Positions 22,738 to 34,002 of a stretch of 64,000 bases of DNA are shown here, in pieces. Origin of the DNA: Cylicocyclus nassatus. Its lineage: Eukaryota; Nematoda; Chromadorea; Rhabditida; Strongylidae. Positions within the stretch are counted from its first letter, which is position 1. Each line of letters opens with the position of its first letter. The stretch covers positions 18,769,433 to 18,833,432 of the forward strand of contig CATQJL010000001.1 of the NCBI GenBank assembly GCA_958299035.1, in the 5' to 3' direction. Position numbers and translations under genes: made by a program. Under the pieces are notes generated by a model. It was not told the DNA's origin. It made no database searches and saw only the letters and a list, made by a program, of their open reading frames with translations.

Positions 22738-23060
22738 TGCCAGATAATCCGTTCAGTGGATAAAGTTGGTCTACCACACAACGCTTCAAGCCATGTGCAA
22801 ACAGCTGCAAGGCAATCAAAAGAATTCCAAATCTAGGTGGTAGTACATCAAGCTTCACTCTCTCTCTCCCCAGCGTGCCAGATGAGTACGTTCAGTGGAT
22901 AAAATTGATCTACCACAACGCTTCAAGGCATGTGCAAATAGCTGCAGGGCAATCGAAAGAACTTCAAATCTAAGTGTTAGTACATTAAGCTTCAGCGCTC
23001 TCTCTCTCTCTCTTCCCAGGCTGCCAGATGAGTACGTTCAGTGGATAAAGTTGGTCTACA
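22738..23060 (+). repeat. Imperfect tandem duplication inside LINE B reverse transcriptase
   Basis: The stretch beginning TGCCAGATRAKTACGTTCAG starts at 22738, 22876 and 23022, giving periods of 138 and 146 bp and about 2.3 units. Each full unit ends with a CT-rich run (CTCTCTCTC). LINE C (30370-30530) has a single unit, so the duplication is specific to this copy. Confidence 0.8.
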
Positions 23061-23899
23061 TGACTGTGATGAACGTCATGACGGAATCGCTCAAACGTGA
23101 ACCTCCCTAGACATTTCTCTACGCAGATGATGTGCTCGTATTAGCGAGTACCAGAAAGGAGCTACAAGACGAGGTACAAAATTGGAAAAACAGGCTAGAG
23201 TTGTATGGCCTGAAGCTCAAAACCAAAAAAACAGAATGTATGGAAGGGAGAAACAAATTCCTTGATCATAAGCATCAAATGAGAAGAGCTAAAACAACGT
23301 TTACAATCACCTAGGCAATCACATCTCAACGGAGGAAGGCTTACAAGAGGAGGTCGCGGGTAGGATTAACACAGCATGGATGGAGAGCCTAACAGAAGTT
23401 TGTGCGATAAGAATACCAGTGTAACGTAAGTACCAACTGTATTGGACCGTTATCCGCCCAACACTGTTTGGCAGTGAGTGCTGGCCGTGTATGCGGGAAG
23501 ACGAGGAGCGCAAGCTCTGTGTCATGAAAACAAGGATGGACTTTAGAAGCCACAATGAAAGATCACATCTGCAATGGCACTATACGAGAGCAAATGAAGG
23601 TAGCTCCAGTTGCCCAGAAAATGAAGGAAAAGAGGTAACGATGCTATGGGCATGTGCGATGAAGGTGTGAAAGTCACATCAGAAAGTTAGCCCTGGCTGT
23701 GGAGGCACCATTCAAAAGACACAAAGGTAAACCCAAGCCAACCCAACTCATGAGGTGGATGGACGGAATCAAGGCCGGTCTGCGAGAACTTGGTATAAAC
23801 GTAGACCTTGCCTCAGATAGGATGACATAAAGACATCTGACAAGAAAAAGCAGACCTGCATAAGCGGGACACATGCGAAGATAAAAAATTCATGATAAG

Positions 23900-24165
23900 A
23901 GACATCTAAAGCTTTTACACTCCATGTTCTCGGGAATCAGCATGCGGGGGTCGTGGATCTTGAAAAGCTCTATCACCACATGCATTCAACAATTTTTCCT
24001 TCTTGGAATGAAAGACGAAAAAAAATATTGTTTTGCCCGATATTTTTGCGGTTGTATGAGTGATTATGTAATATGCCATATAACTAGGACATACCATGTA
24101 ACTACAAACATATACTCGTGCATGCCAGATACACGCACATTCTGAATATAAAAAGCGTCTATCAG
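23900..24165. repeat. Dispersed repeat U, fragment 1
   Basis: The block CTTTTACACTCCATG, then GCAGCATGCGGG, CTCTATCACCACATGCATT and TTTTTCCTTCTTGGAATGAA also occurs at 31985-32240. It occurs more diverged at 52500-52640 and 63465-63720. It lies directly after the 3' end of LINE B. Confidence 0.75.
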
Positions 24166-24171
24166 GTCGTT

Positions 24172-26373
24172 TCGAAAAGAATGTCGCTATTTCCGAACGA
24201 ACTTCACATTCCGCGGAACCAAGATTTTTAAGAGATCTTGAAAAAATCTGATGCAGCATTTTCCTTTTTCTGATGATTATAAATTCATAGTATTAAGTAA
24301 GCTCTCAAAAACTTACCAAAATCTGCAACCCATGCTTTTACGACGGTCAACTTTTACAACTTTTCTAAATTTTTGTAGCAAACCTCGAAAAGAGTCGAAG
24401 ACCCTAATTTCACGCGTATTAGGCGCGGGGATTTTTTTTTCGAAATTGACCAGTCCAGAAAAGCCAAAGGGCTTTACAACCAAAGGACCCAATAACGTGC
24501 TGTATATTGCTTGAGAATATCGTGCGATGTAAGGATTTCTTTCCGGAATACAGTGAAGCGGCTGAGCGGCTTGCTTGAAATTTCGAAAAACTGCGCCTTA
24601 TACGCATGAAATTAAGGTAATAGAAGAATAGAACAAATCTCATGGGAAACAGTACAATTTTTCTTCTTTCCACAACTCGCCATAATTTTTTGCTGGAATT
24701 TTTATCAAAAGCGCTGGATTTTGGCCTACGTCAGACACAAACGCAGTCATCATGAAATCTTCGGAATTTGGCACTTCTAAAAAAAGCATTATCATTTGAC
24801 AGTATTTTTACAAAGCAAATAAGTGTTCACGAGTTCGAAATATGAGACTTCGAAAATTTCTTCTTGAATGCGTTGGAAAATAAACTATGATGATTGATTT
24901 TTCCAAAACTCCACGATACGGGAACAGAAAACATATTAGGTGGGTCCGAAAGTTTTGTCTTTTCTTCAATCTATCGGCAAACACGCTAGAATAAAGATAA
25001 ACAAACGCTTCAAAATGTATCCAATGCAGAATTTCTTCCTCTCCCCATCTGCTAAACCCACATTGTGTTTCGTTGAGAGAGTGGCGAGATATTTGCTGGA
25101 AGTTACAACTACTTGTTATTACCATGTCCAAATTTCGCCAATTTTCAAAATTTTTGTGGAGACTTTCCGAGGAGCCCCAACATTCTAGGGCAAACCTTTT
25201 GCTAACCTACGCAATTTTTTTTTCTTCAGCTGCTTTTTCAGATTTTTGCTAAATATTTTTCTAAAAGTCTTGTGTTTTGGAAAAATCGCATAACCTGTTA
25301 TTGCACCAAACACTGCAAAACCTACAGAAATCTGGGATTTCAACACACGATTATTATTACCGCTACCATTACAAAGTAAATAAGCGATTTTCGCCCCAAG
25401 TTATGAAGATTTTGAAACATAGGTTAAGTCAGTGCGCACCCCTAAAATTGAGAAACACTGCGATTTCTCCCACAAATTTCGCCTGTCTCGGCAAAAAAAG
25501 AAGCGTTAGAAAGAGGAGAAAAATTTGCATCGAATGGTGACTGATGTGTTTAACATTTCATGTTCTACGAGGTTAAAATAGGCTGAATGTAAAATTTGGT
25601 CGCCTCAAAGAATAAATCGTAGAAATTCTAAAAGACAAGCCGTAGGGCTACAAAAAATTGCTTTTGTTAGCAAAAGGTTTGCACTATCTGAAGGTTGTTA
25701 GAGCTCCTCCGAAAGTCTCACACAAAAATTTTAAAAATTGGCGAAAATTGGACATGGTAAAAACAAGTGGTTGTAACTTCCAGCAAATATCTCGCCACTC
25801 TCTCAACGAAACACAATGTGGGTTTAGCAGCTGGAAAGAGGAAGAAGTTCTGCATTGGATACATGTTGAAGCGTTTGTTTATCTCCATTCTAGCGTGGTT
25901 GCCGATGGATTGAAGAAACTGACAAAACTTTCGGACCCACCTAATACTTTGGAATGAGGAGAAAAAGCTGCATCAAATGACACCCGCGCTGCTCGCTTTT
26001 TGATGTTCTAAGAGGTCTGAGTTGACCAAGAAGTATGGACATTGGTAGCATAAAATAAAATTTTGTCAAAAACTCATAAAGTGCTATGGAAGGAAATCTG
26101 TATTTAGGGCTGGCGCTATCCAGTCATTACTTTGACGCCTTCCGAGGATCTTTACAAAATTAGAAGAATTATGAAACTTGACCATTCCAAAACCAAGGGC
26201 CGCAGATCTTCATAATTCCTTAAGAGCTCACTGAATGATATGCAATGAAGTCATATCCATTAAAAAGGAATGAAATGCTGTATAAAATTGCCTTAAAATG
26301 TCTTAAAAATCATGGTTCAGCGAAATGTGGCGTTTATTTGAAAAAAAGCAACATTTCTTTCGAAACGGTCTAA
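24172..26373. mobile_element. Mariner-type foldback H with a nested element
   Basis: The left end TCAGGTCGTTTCGAAAAGAA and the right end, whose inverse reads TTAGACCGTTTCGAAAGAAA, are flanked by TA (24170-24171 and 26374-26375). About 1.0 kb of the 2.2 kb is the nested element 24936-25944, so the original was about 1.19 kb. Most of H is repeated as H' at 32249-34001. Part of its interior (for example GAGGAGAAAAAGCTGCATCA) also appears inside 51322-52310. No transposase is readable. Confidence 0.8.
24936..25944. mobile_element. Mariner-type foldback nested in H, 1009 bp
   Basis: The ends TTAGGTGGGTCCGAAAGTTT and its inverse are bounded by TA at 24934-24935 and 25945-25946. The arms are long: blocks at 24960-25140 (AAACAAACGCTTCAAAATGT, CCAATGCAGAA, CGAGATATTTGCTGGAAGTT) reappear inverted at 25730-25930. 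The whole unit can fold into a giant hairpin. There is no long open frame. Confidence 0.88.
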
Positions 26374-26599
26374 TAACATTGTTGGTGGCCCGTAGGGCCG
26401 CTCTTAGTGGATTGAGGCAGATACATTAGTATTTGCTTATTGGAACTGCATCTAACTATAAACGGTGTTCACACCTCCTCTCTAGAAAAAGTAAGTAAAT
26501 GAAAAGTCAAACTTCGCAGGTGGATACAAAAAATATCAGATTAATCCTTCCAAATACCACCACCAGAATCCAGTTATATAAGATAGTTCGCTTCCTTTG

Positions 26600-27058
26600 T
26601 TGCTAATAAGGGAAGGGTACCAGATTGCAGCGGCGAATCGAAATGATATGCATATCAATAGATGCGTTTTGATTAGCTGATTCCAAATCTACCTTTCCTA
26701 TCTGCTAGAGCTTCTCTAGAAGAAGCCATGGGCGCTCGAATGTTCAAATTTATCAAACATTCACTGCCACATCTTCAAGAACTACTTGTTCAACGCCTGT
26801 TCGGAGTATGTATGCATTTCTCCTAGTCAGTGTACTCAAAACCATGCAAACTGATTGATCCTAAGCTAGTTTTTAAAGCACATTGCGTATCAAAATCCCA
26901 ATAATCTTACATCTTTAAACGCCCACAGCTTCTTCTAAAGAAGCTCGTAGCAGATAGAAAAGGTAGATCTGGAGTCAGCTCATCAAGACGCATCTAATAA
27001 TATGCATATCATTTCAGTTCGCTATTGCGACCTAGTATCCTTCTCTTAGTTAAAATCA
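26600..27058. repeat. Foldback element with about 130-bp arms
   Basis: The sequence GATATGCATATC, then AGATGCGTTTTGATTAGCTG, AAATCTACCTTTCCTATCTG and CTTCTCTAGAAGAAGC on the left (26640-26740) is mirrored at 26925-27030. Weaker similarity continues outward to the stated limits. It is non-coding and the class is unknown. Confidence 0.7.
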
Positions 27059-27199
27059 ACATAATGGCTTTCCTGCAAGGCTGAGTAATGCAGATGCATG
27101 GAGTCTTCACTCCGGGAGCAAGAGCAAAGTGAAGGACTCTAAAGATGATTGGCCGTTGGAAATCAAACAATGGGAGGAAAGTCCCAGGGTTTGAAGGCA

Positions 27200-27530
27200 A
27201 AATCTGAGATGGTTGGAGGTCCTGGGCAATGTGGCGTAAACAGGCGAAATTGAGGCTTTCACCGTTTTTCATGGAAATTGTGGGGAAAACAAAACTTCTC
27301 GCTCCAAAACTGATCAACCACAGAGAAGGGCTGCCGGAGCTCAGCCAGCGAAACCACAGCCTCCATGCTGGGTCTTCAATTCGGGAGCAAAGGCATTTTC
27401 TGTAGCGGAAATTCTGTCGAAATCAAGGTTTTCGTCTTTTTTCATGGAAAGGGGGAAAACAATATTTTTCACTCGAAAAACTGCTCAGCCACAAAGAGAG
27501 CCTGCTGAAGCCCAACCAGTGGCCGTAATC
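27200..27530. repeat. Direct duplication of about 105 bp
   Basis: The stretch starting GAAATTGAGGCTTTCACC at 27246 and containing TTTTTCATGGAAA recurs diverged at about 27418, with CAGCCACAAAGAGAGCC matching CAACCACAGAGAAGGGC. The offset is about 172 bp. It is an old tandem-like duplication. Confidence 0.55.
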
Positions 27531-28434
27531 ATCAACGAACCCTGAGAATTAAATTTACCCTCTAGGGTTAGTGTAACCCTCAGGGTTCATTGGCCTATTC
27601 AAGTAGGGTTTACCACGGAACGCGATTCACCCGTATCGATCAACGAACCTGTGGTCGTATTCATCAACGAACCTTGAGGGTTAAACTAACCTTGAGGGTT
27701 AAGGCGTCAGTTACGCGGGCGCTGTGCAAATTCACATCACAGAAGCCTACGTACGTGCTAAATTCACTTTATACTTCTATTCTTTCACTGCTGTAGTTGT
27801 ATAATCAACGAATAAGCTTTTAACACTAGTTTTATAATACATCTCCAGCATATCTCTGCAGCAACCAATCATACAGCGTAAGTTTATTTTCATGTGTGCA
27901 ATTGCGCCGTGTAAGTTCTACTTTTGCGCAGTTCGTTTTATACCGGGCTTGTGCTACTCTTTTAGGGTTCAATGCGTGTTATCATACAGGCGTTCCTCTG
28001 TTTTGTCACTTTCAGAGTGGAATGAGCAACCATTTTTTTCGTCGCATTCACTTGTCACCAAAGCTAGAATCCTCTTTCTCGCGAAGTCAGTGTTTCGTAC
28101 CTAATTGTACGAATTTGAATATAAAACGAAGTCGAGACTAAATACTATAACAACAACTAATACTAAATACTACAATACTCGTTGATCATTTTCCATAAGC
28201 TATTATATGCGAGCAAATGTTTGTATGGAGTTTTAGGGTAGAATTAACCCTGCTCTAAGCAAGGGTTAAATTAACCCTGATGAGTTACGTAAGTTTTACC
28301 CTCCAGGGTTAGTCTAACCCTCAAGATTCGTTGATGAATACGGGTTAATCGTATTCGGGGTAAGGTTTACCATCAAGGGTAGATAGATTAAACCCTCAGG
28401 GTTAAGCCTACTCTGTGTTTCATGAATACGGTCG
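27531..28434. mobile_element. Inverted-repeat element with AACCCT/AGGGTT-rich ends
   Basis: The left end has GGCCGTAATCATCAACGAAC followed by several AACCCT, AGGGTT and GAGGGTTAA words (27545-27710). The right end (28230-28434) has the mirror set and closes with CATGAATACGGTC. The motif CGTATTCATCAACGAA at 27657 is inverted at 28328-28343. The middle is AT-rich and carries only short overlapping frames of up to 81 codons. The superfamily is not clear. Confidence 0.6.
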
Positions 28435-29148
28435 TCAACATTTCACAAAATGTTAGGTTCTGACGACTATTCTAAGGAGAGTTGTGCAATGCTCAGATTT
28501 TATATCAAACTTATGCAAAATGGCGTGGGGATCTTTAAAATGAAGATGTAACATAGCTAAGGACATGGAAAGAAGAGGAAACGTGTACAGTCTGCTCCAA
28601 TCGGGATCAGGCCGAACATTCGGCGTAAATTTGCGCGCTCGCAGCGCTAGCGCTCTGCGCTGCATATGCGCGCTGTCGAAGAGAGTAAAAGGATTGAAGA
28701 GAAAGCAGAAAAACAGGCCGTAGGCGTGACCGCGAAACCCCAGCGACGCGGACTCCCGCCATGCCAATTTTGGCCTGCTTAGGATTGGGGCAGACTATAT
28801 GTAGATAATAGAGATTGCTCCAGCTGTGAAAGCTGTGATCAAACCGACAATAGGGTACTTCATCACAATTCGTCGTCGCAGGCAAAGTCAAAACATGTGC
28901 CGTCATCGCATGCGGTGTAGGGTGCGATCAATAGTCAAACGTCGAGACAACCCTCTCCTCTCGAGCCTGTCTGCGGATAGGAGTAAACCGCTTGTCTAAA
29001 TTTCTCATCATCTGTAACCTTTGCGGAGAGTGTGATGTCTCGCGCGCTCACACCGTCAACACTCCCCCTCTCCAACGCTGAAGGGGGGGGGGGGGTCGGG
29101 GCGGGTGAATGATGTGCAGTTTTTGTTGTCTCGCCGGATGTTTCCAGT
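28435..29148. other. Mixed-composition DNA with a GC-rich patch, no gene named
   Basis: Around 28610-28760 the GC content rises (GCGCGCTCGCAGCGCTAGCG), and two minus-strand frames of about 100 codons overlap there. I recognise no protein family. A G-rich run occurs near 29083-29095. Confidence 0.3.
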
Positions 29149-29345
29149 TTGTATATAAGAAGGATTGGTCAGCGTTTCTTCCTTACTGAGGCCGGGAGGG
29201 CTACTATTAATCCCTGTATTCCTCTAAGGGTAAGAACGAAACGGATTTCCATTTTTGTTCAAATTCATTTTTCTGTAACTAAAAAGCTAGTTCTTTGTTG
29301 TCAGACCTCAATTTCTACCACTAATCTACTACATCTTTAAAGGCA
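29149..29345. repeat. Dispersed repeat U, fragment 2
   Basis: The run TTTTTCTGTAACTAAAAAGC, then TTGTTGTCAGACCTCAATTT and CTACATCTTTAAA also flanks the mariner element at 34067-34986. It occurs diverged at 53400-53480 and 63820-63900. Confidence 0.65.
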
Positions 29346-29381
29346 GTACATCGGCAGAATTAGACCCGTAACAAAACAAGG

Positions 29382-29703
29382 TTACAGGGTAGGAGCCCCC
29401 ATACGAAACCTATCGGCCAAAGTTCGATCTTTCTCTGTCACTTCTAACCCCCAAAATTTCAAAGCGAAAGCAGCGCTCATCTCCTGTCCTCTCCGAACCC
29501 GCCCACCCCATGGACCAGTGAACGCGAAGCCCGTCATGGCGAAGACGCATAGTCGTTGCGGGACCTCATGCTTATAGCATTGCGGCTGGCGGGGTGGAGG
29601 AACGAACGCCTTAATTAGACACCGCCTCCGCGGACCACTGGTCCTAACACGATGCACAACAGTAGGACGGAAGGACCAGCAGTCCGCGGCGACGGTGCCG
29701 AAA
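29382..29703 (-). other. GC-rich open segment of unknown origin before LINE C
   Basis: A 116-codon minus-strand frame spans a GC-rich stretch that ends abruptly where LINE C homology begins. LINE B continues upstream at this point, so 29703/29704 is a junction. The frame is arginine- and proline-rich with no motif I can name. It may be 5' sequence of another retroelement, or a captured fragment. Confidence 0.25.
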
Positions 29704-31926
29704 TCACAAGAGATATGGAATAATCCCTTCATAATAAAGACAATCTTGGTAAGAAGTAAAGAAAACCAGAAGACATTACCGAAAGATGGGGAATCTTCGA
29801 AATGGCCACCACAGACCGCACTACCATCAACTCCATCTCAGAAATCCCAATCCAATCCCGTACAATAATCAGTACCAGCAGTCACGCAAGAGCAAGTACG
29901 ACTAGCCTTAAGAAGAACAAAAAATAGCGGAGCAACTAATTCAGACGACATACCAAGCAAGTTCTGGAAAATATGTGAACAATCCGGAGCCAAATGGCTA
30001 ACGAGGCTCCTCAATCAAATCATAAGGAGCAAGAGTATGCCTCGCGACTGGTACACCAGCACCACGATCCCGATATGGAAGAACAAAGGAAACATAGCAG
30101 ATTGCGCATCCTAGCGACCAATCCAAATGATGACCCACACTCTAAAAATCTTTGAACATAATCGAAATGCGTCTTCGACATATCATAGAGTTGTCACCGA
30201 ATCAATGCGAATTCGTGAAAGAAGTAGGTGCAAGACGCAATCCACTACGCTCGGATAGTGAGAGAGAATATGGGAAGCATAAAGAGATGCATGTAACCTT
30301 CTTGGACTTGGAGCAAACCTTTGATAGGGTGCCCTACGAAGTCGTATAATGGGTCTTACGGAAACCCAGGGTGCCAGATGACTACGTTCAGTGGATAAAG
30401 TTGGTCTACCACAAGGCTCTAAGCAATGTGCAAACAGCTGCATGCAATCGAAAGATTTCCAAATCTAGGTTGGAGTACACCAAGGTTCAGTTTTCTCTCC
30501 CTTGCTATTCAACACTGTGATGAACGCCATGATGGTCGCTCAAACGTGAACCTCTCTAGACATTTTTCTGCGCAGATGATGTGTTCGTATTAGCGAGTAG
30601 CAGAAAGGAGCTACGAGACGAGGTACAAAATTGGAACAGGCTAAAGTTGTATGGTCTGAAGCTCAACACCAGAGAAACAGAATGTATGGAAGTGAAGAAA
30701 CAAATTCCTGTTCATAATTCATAAGCATCAAATGTGAAGAGCTAAAACAACGTTTACAAGTACCTAGGCAACCACATTTCAGCGGAGGAAGGCTTACAAA
30801 AAAGGTCGCAGGCAGGATCAACACAGCACAGATGGAGCCTAACAGAAGTTTTGTGCGACAAGAATACCAGTGTAACGTAAGTACCAACTGTATCGACCGT
30901 TATCCGCCCAGCAGCACTGTTTGGCAATGGGTGCTGGCCGTGTATGCGGGAGCAGCGCAAGCTCTATGTAATGGAAACAAGGATGGACTCTAGAAGTTAC
31001 ACTGAAGGATCACATCTGCAATAACATTATACGAGAGCAAATGAAAGTAGCTCCAGTTGCCCAGAAAATAAAGGAAAAGAGGTAACGATGATATGGGTAT
31101 GTGCGATGAAGGTATGAAAATCACATCAGAAAGTTAGCCCTGGCTATGGAGGCACCAGTCAAAAAACCCAAAGGTAAACCCACTCAGACAATTGCATCGG
31201 AAAGTTTGCGGCCTCAAAGCGTACTACATGGGGCGCCGCGGCCTTTAAAGTTTCAGCCGCGCACGCCGCGGCCCTTAAAATTTCAGCCGCGCAGCCGCGG
31301 CCCATGTATATTTTACCGGGAACGCCGCCGCCAAAGTTAAAATTGGAAAGAGCTTATCGGGAGAGTCGCGGCCCAATCACCTCACTCAGCGTGCCGCGGG
31401 CCTTATCAAAGGCCGCACTTCTTACACGCTGTAGCTTAAGGCCAACCCGCGTGAGGTACGCCGCAGCGATGGGGCTACCCTAAGTGTTTGTGGGGATAGT
31501 AATTGCTTCTCGGGTTGGGTTTTGTGACAGTGAGTTTATATGCTCACGAAACAAACCTCAGTATCGGTGTGGAGTGTTATCGACGACAGTAGATGATGTC
31601 GACAGATGAGCTAACAAGTTGCTCAATTTGTACTCAGTCGTTGTCATAAAAGACAGGCCAAAATTTTTCATTCTTCCTAAGCCTCACAAGCATGCTAATC
31701 GGGTCAACCATTGGGCGCTTAGAGGATGCGCCGCCGTCACTTACCGGGTCCAATATCGGCTTATACCGGGCAGCTCGCGGCTGGATGATTGGTGGCCGAG
31801 CAAGCACCCGCGAACCTCCCGATGCAATTGTCTGAGGGATGAAGTGAATGGACGGAATCAATGCCGGTCTGCGAGAACTTGGTATAAACGAAGACTTTGC
31901 CTCAGATAGGATAACGTAAAGACATT
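29704..31926 (+). mobile_element. RTE-clade LINE C, 5'-truncated, decayed
   Basis: It is collinear with 22059-23830 of LINE B. It starts at GAAATCACAAGAGATATGG, passes TTIPIWKNKGNIADC near 30060 and a 65-codon piece with VTFLDLEQTFDRVPYEVV (30152-30349), and ends with the GLRELGIN region near 31860. The catalytic motif has become CADD instead of YADD (30569-30580). A GC-rich inverted-repeat element (31183-31836) interrupts the C-terminal part. Because the downstream H' is also shared with H, the copy arose by duplication of a composite block rather than by retrotransposition. Confidence 0.85.
31183..31836. mobile_element. GC-rich inverted-repeat insertion in LINE C, about 650 bp
   Basis: The end CTCAGACAATTGCATCGG is matched exactly by its inverse at 31819-31836. 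The match continues imperfectly for about 30 bp. LINE B has no such insert at this point. Inside, 31230-31315 repeats CCGCGGCC with a TTTCAGCCGCGCA motif. No clear target duplication and no transposase were found. Confidence 0.75.
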
Positions 31927-31984
31927 TGACGAGAAAAAGCAGACCCTGCATAAGCGGGACACATGCGAAGATAAAAAATCGTGA

Positions 31985-32245
31985 TAAGAGATACCTGAAG
32001 CTTTTACACTCCATGTTCTCGGAAAGCAGCATGCGGGGGTCGTTGATCTTGAAAAGCTCTATCACCACATGCATTCAACAATTTTTCCTTCTTGGAATGA
32101 AAGACGAAAAAAAATAATGTTCTGCCCGATATATTCGCCGTTGTATGAGTAATTATATAATATGCCATATAACTAGAACATACCATATAACTACACACAT
32201 AAACACGTGCATGCCCAGATACACGCTCATTCTGATGAAAAGCGT
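31985..32245. repeat. Dispersed repeat U, fragment 3
   Basis: It is nearly the same as 23925-24165, with shared CATGCGGGGGTCGT, CACCACATGCATTCAAC and GAATGAAAGACGAAAAAAAA. Both follow a LINE 3' end, as part of the duplicated block. Confidence 0.75.
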
Positions 32246-32248
32246 CTA

Positions 32249-34001
32249 TTAGGTCGTTTCCAAAAGAATGTCGCTATTTCCGAACGAACGCCACATTTCG
32301 CGGAACCAAGACTTTTAAGAGATTTTAAAAACATCTAATGCAGCATTTTATCCTTTTTCTGATGATTATAATTTCATTGCATAGTATTTAGTGAGCTCTT
32401 AGAAACTTACCAAAATTAGGTACCCATGATTTTAGGATGGTCAGCTGTTACAACTTTTCTAAATTTTTGAAATAAACCTCAAAAAGAGTTCAAGGTCCGA
32501 TTTTTTTTCGAAATTGATCAGCCCAGAAAAGCCAAAGGACTTTACAACCAAGGGACCCAATAACGTGCTGTATATTGCTTGAGAGAATCGTGCGATGTAA
32601 GGATTTTTTTTCGGAATTCAATGAAGCGGCTGAGCGGCTCGCTTGAAAATTCGAAAAATTGCGCCTTATACGCGTGAAATTGTAAAAGAAGAATAGAGCA
32701 AATCTTACAGAAAACAGTACAACTTTTCTCCTTTCCACAGCTCGCCATAATTTTTTGCTGAAATTTTTATTAAAAGCGCGGATTTTGGCCTACGTCAGAC
32801 ACAAACGCAGTCATCATGAAATTTTCGGACTTTGGCACTTCCTAAAAAGGATTATCATTTGACAGTATTTTTACAGACGAAATGAGGCTTGACGATTCGA
32901 AATATCAGATTTCGAAATTTTCTGCTGGGGTGCTTTGAAAAAAGGAGTTATGATATTTCTCCGAATACTCCATGATTCAAGAACAGAAAACATATTAGGT
33001 CGTACCGAAAGTTCTGTCGTTTCATTATTGAAAAATCATAACTTTGCGCTGTCACAACGGATTTACTTTCTTATATTTTTATTCGAAAGAGTAAATCCTT
33101 CGCTTTCGAATGCTGTTTTGGTTAGCTTGCGCTTCACACTGGGTGCGGAGAGAAAAATGGAAAACTAAGACCATATAAGCTTTGACCATTTTAAGTTAGC
33201 TCACCAAAAATCTGGAATGCCGCAGAAAAACCTGAAATCGTCAGTACATATGTTTTTTGGCCTACCCTTGCATCTGTGAAAAGTTTGTGCCGTTTGGACG
33301 TCTCTGTGAGAAGTTATGAATATCGAGTTTACTATGGAAAACACCAAAATTAATTAATTCGTCAACTTTAGCGAAAATCATAACTTCTCACAGAGACGTC
33401 CAAACAGCACAAACTTTTCACATATGCAAGGGTAGGCCAAAAAACATATGTACTGACGATTTCAGATTTTTCGTTTTTATCTCCGCACCCAGTGTGAATC
33501 GCGAGCTCCGCAAAACAGCTTTCGAAAGCGAAAGATTTACTCTTTCGAACAAAAATATAAGGTGGTAAATCCATTGCGACAGCGCAAAGTTATGATTTTT
33601 TAAAAATGAAACGACAGAACTTTCGGTACGACCTAATACTTTTGAAACAGGAGAAAAAGCTGCATCGAATGAACAAGGGTAGGCCAACCCGCGCTGCTCG
33701 CTTTTTGATGTTCGAAGAGATTTTAGTTGACCAAGAAATATGGACACTGGTAACATAAAATGAAATTCTGTCAAATAATCATGACGTGCTTTGGAAGAAA
33801 ATTTGTATTTAGAGTTTGCTCTATCCAGTCATTACTTTGACGCCTTCCAAGGATCTTTACAAAATTAGAAGAATTATAAAACTTGACCATTCTAAAAAAG
33901 GGCCGCAGATCTTCGTAATTTCTTAAGAGCTCACTAAATGATATGCAATGAAGTCATATCCATTAAAAAGCGATGAAATGCTGTATAAAATTGTCTTAAA
34001 A
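32249..34001. mobile_element. Mariner-type foldback H', right end lost, with a nested element
   Basis: The left end TTAGGTCGTTTCCAAAAGAA follows TA at 32247-32248. The body aligns with H (24172-26300), but the last 70 or so bp are absent and repeat U sequence follows directly at 34003. It carries the nested element 32995-33636. Confidence 0.75.
32995..33636. mobile_element. Mariner-type foldback nested in H', 642 bp
   Basis: The ends TTAGGTCGTACCGAAAGTTC and inverse are bounded by TA (32993-32994 and 33637-33638). Long arms mirror each other: AAATCATAACTTTGCGCTGT at 33032 is inverted near 33585, and AACTTCTCACAGAGACGTCC at 33382 is inverted near 33295. The interior is unrelated to the element at the equivalent site in H. 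Confidence 0.88.
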
Positions 34002-34002
34002 T

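Larger units (their letters stand above)
20060..23870 (+). mobile_element. RTE-clade LINE B, nearly full length but decayed, with nested insertions
   Basis: Endonuclease remnants come first: VEVACIQE near 20180 in the N-terminal catalytic region, then a GDGYKIIYNGAT-like reading at about 20230-20265 after frame correction. After two insertions come linker residues, then reverse-transcriptase blocks: SGPDDIPSEFRKICEQSG at about 22300, TTIPIWKNKGNIADC near 22420, VTFLDLEQTFDRVPYEVV near 22660, and LYADD (YADD codons 23120-23131). A C-terminal block with WMDGIKAGLRELGINVD lies near 23755-23815. Stops and frameshifts are frequent, so it is dead. Inserted in it are 20763-21430 and 21786-21932, and there is a tandem duplication at about 22738-23060. 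Confidence 0.88.

Noticed and set aside
27545..28410. AACCCT/AGGGTT words suggesting a telomeric tract
   Set aside because: The words are not in tandem, occur in both orientations, and mirror each other as inverted repeats of one element.
31619..31909. 96-codon plus-strand frame near the end of LINE C
   Set aside because: It crosses the right boundary of the 31183-31836 insertion and mixes two unrelated sequences, so it is not a gene.
33250..33460. Strong inverted repeat considered as a separate element
   Set aside because: It is the inner part of the arms of the nested foldback 32995-33636.
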